Source: Cyanophora paradoxa (taxonomy: Eukaryota; Glaucocystophyceae; Cyanophorales; Cyanophoraceae). Taken from it: a DNA stretch of 64,000 bases. Shown here one piece after another: positions 35,973 to 47,900 of this stretch (the stretch's first letter is position 1; the number at the start of each line of letters is the position of its first letter). The notes under the pieces were generated by a model, which was given only the letters and a program-made list of their open reading frames with translations, ran no database searches and was not told the origin of the DNA. The stretch lies in assembly GCA_004431415.1 (NCBI GenBank), contig QPMI01000594.1, forward strand, positions 1 to 64,000, in the 5' to 3' direction. A program made the position numbers and the translations under genes.

Positions 35973-38900
35973 ATGGTGAGGGCGCAGCGATCTGCGAGCT
36001 TTTTGGATCCTATAGCGCCCGCTTACGCGTGGCGCAGGCGATCCGCGCCAAAGGCTGCGGTCCTGCAGCCGCCACCCGAGGAGCAGCGCGCTCCCGCTCC
36101 CCAGTCGAAGCTATGGCGCGAACTGAAGGCGGCTGAAGAGCTCCGCCGCCGGCAGAAGGCGGATGAGACGCGCATCAAGCTGGAGGTCGGCAACCCGGGG
36201 CAGGCCCCGGGACTTCGGAGCAGGCGCGCTGATCCGCCGCGCAGGCCCTGGAGCACGTGGAGGACGTCGCTCGGCAGAAGCGGATCGCCTCCATCCAACG
36301 CCGCAAACAGGAGCTTGAGGAGAGCGAGCGGCGGCCGGCCGCCTCGTCCCGGGCGCGGCTGCCGACGAGGCAGGCCCGGGCCGGACGCTCGGGCGAGCGC
36401 CCTTCGTCCGCTCCCGCGCAGCGCTTCACGGGAGAAAGCGTCCCGTCCGCCGGGCGCCCTCCGCGCCAGGCAGAGCTGCTGGCCTTGGCGCGCCTCTCGC
36501 GCGAGCGGCCGGCGGACGAGCAGCAGCAACCCGCCGAGCGATCGCCCAGCCCGCCGGCCCGCGGCAGCTCCAGCGACGACAATGACGACGGCGAGGCGGG
36601 CGCTCTGTTCCGCCCGCTCGGCTTCGGCGCGCCCCGCAGCGCGGCCCGGCCGGCCGCAGCGCATCAGCCGCCTCCGCCGCATCTGCAGCCTGCGAAGGAG
36701 CCGAAGCCGGTGGTGCTCTCGCCTGCAGAGGAGGCGGTGGTGCGGGGCCCCGCGCCGCGGCCGCCGCCGCGAGACCCGCCCAAGCCCAAGGAAGCGCCCG
36801 CGCGGAGCAAGAGCCCCCCGGGCGGCACGCAGCGAACCAGGGGCGGCTTCCGCAGCCCTCCTCCGGCGGAGGCGGCGCCCGCGGCGGACGCGGCAGCGGC
36901 GGCGAAGCGGAGGCAGGGCGAGCCGGCGGGCGCCGGACCGGAGGAGAGGTCAGCGAGCCCGCCCAAGCAGCAGGGGCCGTGGCCGGGCGGCAGGGACCCA
37001 GAGGAGGTTCGGCGCATCCTTGAGCGGCAGCGCCGGGAGCGGCGGGAGCGGCTGCAGAAGGAGAAGGAGCGGGAGGAGGCCGCCGCCAAGCAGCGCCACG
37101 ACGCGCTCAAGCGGTGCGGGGGGTACGCCTGCGCGCCGCGCTCGCCTGAACCCCCTCCGCAGGATCCAATCGGAGGCCAAATCTGCGTTCCAGAAGGCTG
37201 GGCGGAGGCCGTTTCCCCGTACCCCCTCCATGCTCCTCTCCCGGGGGCGGTCCCTTCCGGACCTTAGCGGCAGCGAGGCGCCCGCCGCAGGCCCGTCGGA
37301 GCCCGCCGGAGGGGCCGGGCAGCGGCGGTACCCGGGTCCGGGGGACGCGCCGGCCTCGCCGCCGGGCCGCACGCGCTCCGCTTCGCCTGCCGCCGTCGCC
37401 CCCTCGCCCGGCCGAGGCCCTTCCGTTTCATGGGCCCCGCCCGCCTCCCCCTCCCGCCCGCCTCTCCACCCCCGAAGACGAGCCGTACCCGCCCTCGCCG
37501 CCCCGGGCGCGGGCCCCGCCCACAGCGGCGCCCGCCGTCGATCCCGAAACCATCGCGCGCATCGCGGCGCGCGAGGCGGCGGAGCGCGTGCGATCCACGC
37601 TCATCTCGCAGCTCCAGGCGCGCCCGTCCCGCCCGGCCCCTGGCGTCCCGCCGTCCTGAGCGCGCGCGCCCCGCAGACCCTCGCGACGGAGCCTACCGGG
37701 GAGGGGTACCGGTCCGGCGGCGAGGACCGCGCCCCCGCGCACCAACCGGGCTCGCCGGGCCGCGGCCCCGCCCCGCCGCCTCCCCCCCCCCCTCGGACGA
37801 CGCGCTCCGGCGACAAGTCCGCACTACCCCCCTTTCTTCGCCCCCACCCCCCCTTTCGCATCCGAATCGCCGTACCCAGGTCCGGGTCGAGGCCCTGGTG
37901 GAGGCGACCGCGCGGCTCTCGGAGCGTCTCGCGCGCCTTGCCGCCACGCGCTCCGCCGTACCCCTCCCGCCCACCGGTGCCCCGGCCCGCCCGCCGGACC
38001 GCCGGCCCGCCCCCGCCCCCGCTCTGCCGGTCCCTCTGAGGCATGGCTCGCAGCGCCGGCGGGGAGTCTCCCGCCCGCCTGGGCGGCACCGGACGCGCTG
38101 GAGTCCTTCGGGACGATGCGGGCGGGGTCGCCCGAGCCGCCCGGCATCGCCCGGCTGCGCGAGGCGGCGGCCGCCGGGCTGCTCCGCGACTGGGACGACG
38201 AGGAGGAGGACGAGGAGGCGGCGGCGGGAGGGGCCGGGCCGCCCCCGGGTACAGGGAATCTCTACGAGGCGGCCAAGGCGCGGGCCGAGGCCGAGGCGCG
38301 GGAGCGCGCCCGGGCCGAGGAGGCCGCCCGGCGGGCCGCCGCGGCTTCCCTGGGGGGCGATTCGGAGGATGGGTACGGGGACGACACGTTCGAGGAGGAG
38401 GAGGCGGCGGCCGCGGCGGCTGCGGCGGCGGCGGCGGACGGCCCGCGGCGGGGCGCGCCGGGGCCTTCGGACAGCGTGGTGGCTTCGGAGTCCGGCCTCT
38501 GGGGGGCCAGCGCGTCGGCGTCGGTCGCCAGCCCGGCGCCCAGGGGCCGGCGCCCCGCCGACCTCGCCGTGGCGCCCTCGCCGGCGCCGGACGGCGGCCC
38601 GGCCTCCTCCGTCGCCGAGTCCGCCGAGTGGTCCTCCGTCGCCTCGCCCGCGGCCAAGGCCCCGCGGACCGCGCCCCGTCCCGCCCCGGCCCCGGCCCCG
38701 GCCCCGACCCGGCCGCTCCCGCTTCGATTCGGCGCCCCCCCGCCCCCGTCGAGAGCAGGCGAGCCCTCTACCCCTCCCCTCTCAAGCCCCTTCCACCCCT
38801 CATTTTTCGCCGCAGCGAGTCCAGCGTGGCAAGCGAGGTGGCCGAAGAGGCCCTCGGCGGCTCCATCGACGAGGCGGAGCAGGTACCCCCGGCTTCTTCC

Positions 38901-41900
38901 CCCCCCCCCCCGCTTTCGTACCCCGCCCACGCCTCCCGCCCGCAGAAGCGGAGGGCGCTGGAGGCAGCCAGAGCGGAGGCGGGCCGGCCGGACCCCAACA
39001 GCATTCTGAACGCGTACATGCGAAAGCTGCGAACGAAGGCCGCGGCGGCGGCCGCGGCGGCGGCTGTACCCCCTCCCGCGCCCGCGCCCGCGCCCGCGTC
39101 GGCTGCGCCGACGCCGGCCCGGGCCCAGCCGACCGTACCCATCCTGTCCTTCTCCGAGCTACCCCTCCCCGCGGCGCCCGCCGTACCCCCCATCACCCTC
39201 GCCGTGCCCTCGTCGCTCTCCGTCACGCTCGCGTCCCCGCGGGCAGCCCCGGGCCTCCCGGCGCCGGCGCGTACCCCCCGCGGGCTCTCGGGCTCCGTCG
39301 GGGGCGGCTCGAGCCTCCGCCGGCTCGACGCCTCGCTCCTCTCCGCCTCGGGGGCGGGGGGGTACGCCTACGCCGACGACTTCGAATCCGAGAGCGAAGC
39401 CGGCTCGGGCGGGGCCGCGGCCGCGGCGGCGGGCGCCGAGGAGGACGAGGTGGAGGAGGAGAGCGCGGCCTCTGCGCCCGCCTCCGCCTCCGCCTCCGCA
39501 TCCGCCCCCGCCTCCGCCTCCGCCTCGCACGAGGGGCCCCTCGCGGCCGGCGGCGGCCCCTCCTCCTCGGCCCCCGCGCACGCCCCCGCCCCCGCCCCAT
39601 CCTCCTCCTCTACCGCCCCTCCCCCATCCGCCCAAGCCGCCTCCGCCCCGTACCGGGCGGTGCTGTTCCCCGGGGGCGCGGCGGGGCGGCCGCGGCTCTC
39701 GCCGGACGAGCTCTCGCGGCGCCTCCTCGCCGAGGTCGGCCGCCTCGAGGTGCGTGTTCGAGGCTGGGGGTGGGCAGTTCTAGTCTAGCTCTAGTGTACC
39801 TCTAAGCGAGGAGGCCCGCCCTAGTACCTAGCTCCTCAATCCTAGCTCCCAGCTCTTAGGTCCGTCGCTTCTAGCCTGCTCTAAGGGAGAGTGCCGCCCT
39901 AGTTCCAGCTGTCAGCTCCTAGGTCGGCCGCCTCGAGGTGCGTGTGTGTTCGAGGCGGGGGCTCTGTGGGGCCCTCGTTAGCGCTCGCCAGAACTAGGGA
40001 GAAGGCCGCCCTAGTTCCTAGCTCCTCAACCCTGCCTCCGAAGTGCTCTAGTTCCTAGCTCGTTCTCTATGTCGAGGCTGCCTAGTTCCTAGCTCCGAGG
40101 TCGGCTGCCTCTAGGCCCGCTGCCACGAGCTCTAGTCTTGCACCGGCGCTCTGCTCCTTCGTCCAGCCAGCGCTCTCCCTCCGGACCCTCGGCGTAGGAG
40201 TCTAGCTCCCGCCCCTTCCTAGTCTAGTCTAGTCTAGTCTAGTCTAGTCGAGCTCTCGGGCCGCCCGCCTCCTATCCTCCGCTCCTTCGTCTGGCATCGT
40301 TCGGCTCTCCGGCCCCGGACCCTCGGCGGACGCTCGGCGGACGCTCACCTTCGCGCGCGCAGGCGGCGGAGGAGTCGCGGCTGCAGCTGGAGGCGCTGGA
40401 GGCGGCGCGCGCCGCGACGGCCCTCGGCGTCGGCGAGCGCCTCCTCGCCGCCCAGGTACCCCCCCCTCCCCCTCCCCCCTTCCTTCCTTCTTCGTTCGTT
40501 CTGAGTGCGTCGCCTTCGCTCGTTCGCAGCGGGCGAAGCGGGCCGAGGAGGTGGCCGACCTCCAGGTCCGAGCCCCGCCCCTTAGAAGGAAAGAATGACT
40601 CAGAATGGCTAAGAAGAATAGCCGAGAATGGCTCAGAATGGCTCGCCGCCTTAGGAGCCGATTGCTCAGAAGAAGAATGGCCCGAGGGAGCCATCCCCCA
40701 GCTCCTCCTCCTCCTCCTCCCTTTCTTCTTTTTCTTCTTTCTGACGCGCTTGCCCCTCGCCCCGCCCCGCCCCCCCCACAGGCGCGGGAGCAGCTGCTGG
40801 CGGCCCGGACCGCCGCCGAGGAGGAGGCCCGCGCCGCCCGGGTACACATATCCCCCCTTCCCCCCCCGCCCTTCCCCCCCCACCCTTCCCCCCTCCTCGC
40901 CCACCCACCACCTCCACTGCAGGAGCGGCGGGGGCGGGAGGAGATGGCGCGGGAGCGGGAGGAGGCGGCCCGCGCCGACCGCGCCCGCCGCGACGCCGAG
41001 GTGCGCCGGGCCGGGCCGGGCCAGGCAAGAGTGTTCTAGACGTGGCTAGACGCCGAGGGGTTTCTCTCCTGTGCAGCTGCTCTTCCTCGCTCTCCCCCTC
41101 GCCCCCTCGCTTACTTTGGGGGGCGGCGCAGGAGGCGCGGGCGGCGGAGGCGCGGCGCTCGCTCGCCGACGAGCACGCGCGCCAGCTCCGCCAGGTCCGC
41201 GGGGGGTTGTCTAGGCCTAGCTAGGCATAAAGGTGGCGGGCGCCTTAGGCGGGGGCGCGCCAAACTCGCGCGCCCATCAAGCTAGCTAGCGCTACCCATC
41301 CTATCCGACCCGATCCGGCTCCTCACCTCCGCTACCCCCCCGCCCCTCCTCCTCCTCCTCCTCCCCTCTGCAGGTGACGGAGCTCTTCGTGGAGCGGCTG
41401 GAGGACGCGCGGGAGAAGGCGCGCGTCGCCTGCGCCCTCCACTACGCCGCCGCCGTCCAGGTGCCCAAGACGCGCTTATGAAGACAGAGACTTCCTGTTC
41501 TACACGAGATAAGAGTAGCACGAAAGAGCCTGCTCTTGGCTTATAGGAAGCCCTCCTCTGCTGTGGGGCGGTCTGCGGTCTGCTGAGCGGGGCCGGGCCG
41601 CGCAGACGGACGAGACGATGGCGGCCCCGGCGGCGCCCCCCGCCGCGGCGGCCGCCGCCGGAACCTCCGGCTCCGCTTCGGCCTCCATGCAGGTACCCCT
41701 GTCCCAGACCGGCTCTCCTTCTTCTTCTGATCCGGCTTCAGTACGAGCCGGACTTCGAATCCGCGGCGGGCGCTTCCGGCCGCGACGGCAGCGTCGCCGA
41801 GGAGGTTCGGGGGGTACCGCGGCTTCCCCTTTTTCCTTTCCGATCCTCTTCTCAGATCGACGCGGCGTCGGCGGCCGCGTCCGGGCGGGGGCAGCGCGAG

Positions 41901-44900
41901 GACGCGGGTTCAATCCCCGAGGAGGCCTCTTTCGCGAGCGCCGCCTCCGGCCCGGGCCGCGGCGGGCACGCCGCGGCGCCCTCCGAGGGTTCCATTCCGG
42001 AGGAGGCGAGTTTTGCGCCAGCCCGTACCCCCCCTTTCCACACTGCTTACCGTTTTCGGCCGCAGTCGTTCGCAAGCGCCCGCGGCGGGCGCGGCGGGCG
42101 CGGCGCCCTCGACCGGACTGACGCCAGCATCGCCGAGGAGGTCCGCGTACCCCTTCTCATCCACTCCTTATTGCCCTGTACCCACCCCCGCGATCGCTAA
42201 GGTGGAGGAGAGCGGGAGCGAGGGGGCCTCCCCCGCCCGCCCCGGCGGGGCCCGCCCCGCCGCCCATGCCGACCTCGAAACCTCCCAGGCGCGCCGTACC
42301 CCGCCCACCGTACCCCCCCGCCCGGTCGTTCGCGTACCCCTGACGGGCCGGACGGCAGCTGTCGGCGGGGTCGGACGAGTCGACTTCGGACCCGATGGGC
42401 CGCGTCGCGGGGGAGGTGCGCCGGGGAGGGCGGGCGGGGGCTCGAAAGAAGAACGCGTCAGGACGGAATCTCGAAAGGATGGGATCTGACCCTGGCCCCG
42501 CCCTGGACTCAAGCTGTAGCTCTAGCTTCTAGCGTCCGACCCCCGCCTCGAGTCCGACCCGGGCCCCGCCCCATCTGTAGCTCCCCCTCCGACCCCCGCC
42601 CTCGTCCGATCTCCTCGGGCAGGTGGTGCGGAAGCTGATGGCGGAGGAGGAGCAGCGCGCCCGCTACCACGACGCCGTCCTCAAGCTCCGCGAGAAGGCC
42701 GCCGAGGCGAGCCTGCCAGCCAGCCAGACCCCTTCCCTTTCTTTGCTCCAGATTAGAGCTAAATCCTATGCTATCCTTCTAGCCGGACCGCACGCTTCTT
42801 CCAGATTCTTCTAGCTAGATAACGCGCTGACGCCCCCTCGAGCGAGCGAGCGATCGGGCGGGACCCCTTCCCTCCAGCGCCCCCGGAGCTAGGATCGGCG
42901 CCGGCTGACCCCCGGCGGCACAGGAGCGGGCCAAGGCGGAGCTCGCGTGGATCGCCGCGCAGCGCGCCGGGCATCCCGCCCCGCCCGTGCGCGCTCCGCC
43001 CCGCCTAAGAGCTGGCAGAGCTGACGTGGCTCGCGGGGTCGCAGGGGAGCCCGCCGCGGTCGCCGCGGCACGGGGCCGACACGCCGGCGCCGCACGGGGC
43101 GCCCCGCCAGAAGCAGCAGCAGCAGGCGAGCCCGCCCGACCTCTCCCAAGCGTTTTCCACGCCCTTTGCTCCCCGCTGACGACTCGGTTGCAGCGGGGGA
43201 AGGGGGCGCCGAGCGAGCGGGAGATCGAGCGGCGCGTGCAGGAGCTGCGCACCCGTCTCGCCGCCGAGCGCGCCGAGATCGAGCACGTGCGCCCCCAGCT
43301 TCTCTTCCCCCTGCCCCCCTTCCTCTTCGAATGCTCTAGGAATTACACGAGAAGAGAAAAATCCTTTCTCTGTAGTGCAGAACGTCCTCGCCGCGCCTCC
43401 TGATCTCTGACGGCGCGCCCCCGGCAGCTGCGGGCAAGCTTCAAGGCCGACAAGTACCGCCAGTTCGTCGCCCTGCAGGTAAATGCTTTCCATTCACGCT
43501 TCTCTATCTGTTTTACCCTTTCCGTTTACTCGCTCGTTCGCAGGCGCAGCAGCGCTCGATTCTGGAGGCGCGGCGGGAGGCCGACGCCTTCCGCAAGCGC
43601 TCGGGCGGCTCCGGGGCCGGGGCCGTCGCCGGGGCCGGCGAGGGGCGGGAGCGGGCGCGCGAGCGGAGCGCGGGGCGGCCGGCGCGCGCCGCCTCCGCCT
43701 CCGCTTCTATCGTGGACGATGCGCGTGCCGCCCTTCCCCTTCCCTTCCCCCCCGCAGAGGGCTGGCGCCGCCCCCCCGCGGCCTCCCCCTACCCCCACCC
43801 TCCCCGTTTCGCCGCTGCCGTCTCTTTACGGCCTCTTGCTTCGCTCCCTCGCGCCGCAGGTGGAGGCGGCGGAGGCGAGCCGGCGGTCGCGCTCGGCGCC
43901 GGGCGGCCGCGGCGCGCCTCGGCGGGCCCGCCCCGGGGAGGACGAGAGCATCGCCGAGGCGCGCTCCCCGATTCCCTGCTTCGTCGATTTCCGCTGAATT
44001 CCGTGCCCCGCAGGAGAACATTCCCGAGGCTTCCTTCGGCTCCCGCCACACCTCCGAGGTCCGCCCCAGTGCCCCACACCAGAGAGAAGAAGGGAGGCGG
44101 CCTCGCCGGCGCTTGACTAGTCCGGTCTCCGCGACGCCAATCTAGCGACCCCCTCCCGCCACGGCGCTGACGCCTCTCCCATCGCCCCGGCCTAGCCTCC
44201 GCCACCATCGCACCCGGGCGCTATCGCCGCGGCGCTGACGCCCCCCCTCTCGCGCCGGCAGGTGGCGGACGAGGTGGCGAGCGCGCTGGACTACACCCAG
44301 GACTTCGAGGACGAGCCGGCCGAGGCGCGCGCGCCCCCGCCTTCTAGGTTCTAGAGGCCTCTTGGCTGTGGAGGCCCCTAGGCTGGGCGAGCTCTGCGCT
44401 CCTTTCTTCCCCCCGGCCCATCCAACCCTCGGGGAGGCTTTAGATGCGGGTTTTAAACTCCTAGAGGCTTCTAGGCGCCGCCAGGGCCTCGAAGTCCGGC
44501 CAAGACATCGAGGAAGAGCCGGCCGAGGCCCGCCCTCCCCCGCCCCCGCCCTGCGCCCTGCGGGAACCGGCCCCAGAGGCTTTCAATCTTCCAGAGGCTT
44601 CTAGGCGCCGCCGGGGCCCGCCCCGCCTTCTAGATACTTAATCTTGAATCTTCTAGAGGTCTCCAGAGGCTTTTTATCTTCTAGAGGCTTCTAGAAGACT
44701 TCGAGAAGCCTAGCTACATGCTGTCTCCAGAGGCCACTAGGCTACCATCGACGCCCCTTCGCGCCCCTCCCCCGCCCCGCTCGCCGCGGAGCTGCGGGCC
44801 TGACGCCTCTCCCCCCGCCGCAGGTGGACGAGGAGAGCGCGATCGAGGAGGACGTCACCGTCCGCTCCGTTGCCCGCTCCATCCGCAGGCGCGCCCTCCG

Positions 44901-47900
44901 CCCCATCATGGGAGCAAGGGAGAGAGGAAGCTTCCGTTGTTTCTTCTAGACATCTCTCCGACATCTGTTCTGTCTCGCTGACTCGGGGGGCCCGCCAGCG
45001 GGGGGAAGGAGGGCCGCGAGGTGGCGCGCGCCGCGCGGGAGGTGCGCCCCCTCCTAGAAAGGCCTAGAAGGCCTTCCCTCGAGCCGGGACGCTGAGGCCG
45101 CGCCTCGCCTCCGCGCGGCAGCGGCTGGCGGAGGCGGCGGGGGAGGCGACCGTCGAGGAGGACGGCCGCCTCAGGTCCGCAGGGCTCTCCCGCCCCTCCC
45201 CACACCCGCCCCCGCCCCGCCCCCGCCCCAGCGAAGGGATAGCGGAGGGATAGCGGAGGGATAGGGGAGAGATGGCGGAGAGCCGCGCCCCGCCCCGCCC
45301 CGCCCCGCCATGCTGGATAAATCCGCGCTCCTCCTTCCTCCCTCGCGCCCCGCCTGCGCCCTCCGCCACCTCCTTCCGTCCTCGGGCGCCCGAGCGGGGC
45401 GGGATGCGGCCGCAGGGCGATCCGGAGCATGCTGGAGAACATCAAGAAGATGCAGGGCCAGGTGCGACCGACCGGGCGCCTCTCTCTCATAGCAGCTCCC
45501 CGCGTCCGCTGCTGCTGAGGCGGGGCGGGGCGGGGCGGGCGCGGCGGCAGATCGCGGACGCGAAGACGCTGGAGAAGCGGGAGAGGCTCGTCGCCCAGCA
45601 GGTGAGCGAGCGGGAGGCTAGTGCCCGAGGGTAGAAGCAGGACCGAGGCTGGCCGCCTTAGAGGCTCTTAGACGAAGCCGCCCGGGTCTGGGGCGCCGCT
45701 TAGCTTCGGGGTTAGCTTCTTCCGGCCTCCTCCCTCGCTACGGCTCTCCCTCGCTCCATCCCGCCTACGTGATCTGACGGGGGCGGGCGGGGCCGTGCAG
45801 CGGCGGATGGCGGAGGAGCTCCTGGAGCAGAAGCGGGCCCTCGCCGACGCCCGCGCCCGCGCCCGCGCCCTCCGCCGCCAGGAGCGCCAGGTCCGTCGGC
45901 GAACTCTCTTCCTCCTCCTTCGGTCTCTTGGACTAGATTACTTGGAGTGCTCTCTCGCGCTCGCCCCTCCCCACCACTCGCCTGGGATCTCGAGCCGGGC
46001 CGGGCCGAGCCCCGCGCCCCCGATTCCGGCTAGACTAGACTAGACTAGACTAGATTCCGAGCCGAGACTAGATTCCTTAGAGTGCTCTCTCGCGCCCTTC
46101 CCCCTCTCCCCACCCCTCGGACGCGTCCCCGAGCCTCGCCCCCCCCCGCAGGTGGCGCGGCTGCTGCAGGAGGCGGCCGCTCTCGACGCCGACATCGCCG
46201 CCGTCCGCCCCGCCCCGCCCCCGCCCCGCCCCGCCCCTGCCGCACCCCGTCTCGTCCGCCTCGCCCCGCCCTGACAGCCGCCTTCTCCTCTCCGCCCCTT
46301 CCCCTAGCGTTTCTAGCGCCCAGCATTTCGAGATCTCTTCTCTCCGCCTCGCTGACCGCCCCGCAGACGGACCAGAGCACCGCTTCCGTCGAATTCGCCG
46401 CGCTCCCGCCCCGCCGCTCCGCCGCCTCTTCCTCCGCCTCCCCCGCCAAGCGCGCCGCTCTCTCCGCCGCCGCCGCCTCGGCGGCTGCGGCCCAGCGGAG
46501 GAAGTCGCCGCCCAAGCCCCGCCGCCGGCCCCGTGCGCGCGCCTTTCAGCGCCTTAGCTTCCTATCTTCATCTTCTTTCTTAGCGTCGTCTCCTTCTTGC
46601 TTCCTAACTTCCTAGCTTCTTCTTTCAGCGCCTCAGCTTCCTATCTTCTTCTTCTTCTTTCTTAGCTGTTTCTTCAGAGTCGGACGAGGGCAGCACGATC
46701 GAGGAGGAGGCCGGCGCCGAGGCGGAGGCCGCCGCGAGGCTCGCCCCCCCCCCCCCCCCCCCTCCCCCCGCGGTCCCGCTCAAGGCTGTACCCCCCCCGC
46801 AGCTCGGAGGCGTCGATCGCCGACGAGGCGCCCGACGACTTCCCCGCCGCGTGCGCCCCGCCCCCGCCTCGTCCCCTAGACGGACCGCCCTCCGCCCTAG
46901 ACGCCCTAGACGGACCACATAAGCTGGCACCCCGTCCCCGCTCCGCCCCGCTGAAGGTCCAGATTCTAGAAGCGGCCCCGCGCCCAGACGCACGCTTGTA
47001 GCTCCCGTCCAGATCCTGCTCTAGCTCCCCTATCTATCTGCCCTCGCCCTTGGATGGATCCAGGGGCGCCCTGACGCGCCCCTCCCCGCCGCCCTAGACG
47101 GACTCCTACTTCACCAGCAGGCCCTGCCCCCCGAGCTTCCGACCCGCCCGCCCGCCCGCCCGCCTGCCACCAGCTCTAGCTCTCATCCAGCTCTAGCTCC
47201 AGCTCCTTTGCAGCAGCTAGGTGGGGGCCTTAAGCTCTCATCCAGCTCTCTAGCTCCCTTATCTATCTGCCCTCGCCCTTGGATGGATCCAGGGCCGCCC
47301 TTCGCCGGCTTCGGGCGCCGCCCTGGCTCTATCTAGCCCTCATCCAGCTCTAGCTCCCCTTGCCCTTGCCCTGGATCTAGGGCCCCCTCGACGATCTTGA
47401 CCCGAGCCCTATCTGCTCTAGCTCTCCTTGCCCTTGCCCTTGGATGGACCTCGGGCCGCCCTGACGCCCTCCTCCACCGCAGCTCGGTGGGGGCCTCTTC
47501 GATCGCCGACGAGGCGGGGGCGAGCGGCGCGCCCTCCGAGTCCCGCGGCGCCGGCGAGATCTCCGACGAGGCGCCCACCGTGGGGAGGAGGTGCGCGCGT
47601 TGGATCTGACTGAAACAGGCAGCGAGCTAGGCTAGTCTAGGCTCCACCGCCCGAGGCGCCCACCGTGGGGAGGAGGTGGAGATTTGAAGATTTGATCTGG
47701 GGATTCAATCTGAAGATTCGATCTGAAGATTCGATCTGGATGCTTGTGTCTTATTCTTTCCTTCGTCAGGTCGGCCTCCAGGGCGTCCGCCGTACCCGAG
47801 GAGAGCTTCGCCTCCTCCGCCGCGCCGCCGCCTCCCCGCCGGCCCGGCGCCCGCCCCGCCGCCCCCGCGACGCCCTCGGAGGGGGCGGCCTCCGTCCACT

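Noticed and set aside
35799-39805. Very long open frames of 581 to 791 codons in the GC-rich gene
   Set aside because: Stop codons are rare at this GC content. The long Arg/Pro-rich frames run through several recognisable introns, and only the segments between splice sites fit the coiled-coil/acidic pattern.
40218-46054. TCTAG/CTAGA arrays as interstitial telomeric repeats
   Set aside because: They are only five or six units long, lie within introns and do not match a known telomere motif; simple-repeat expansion is simpler.
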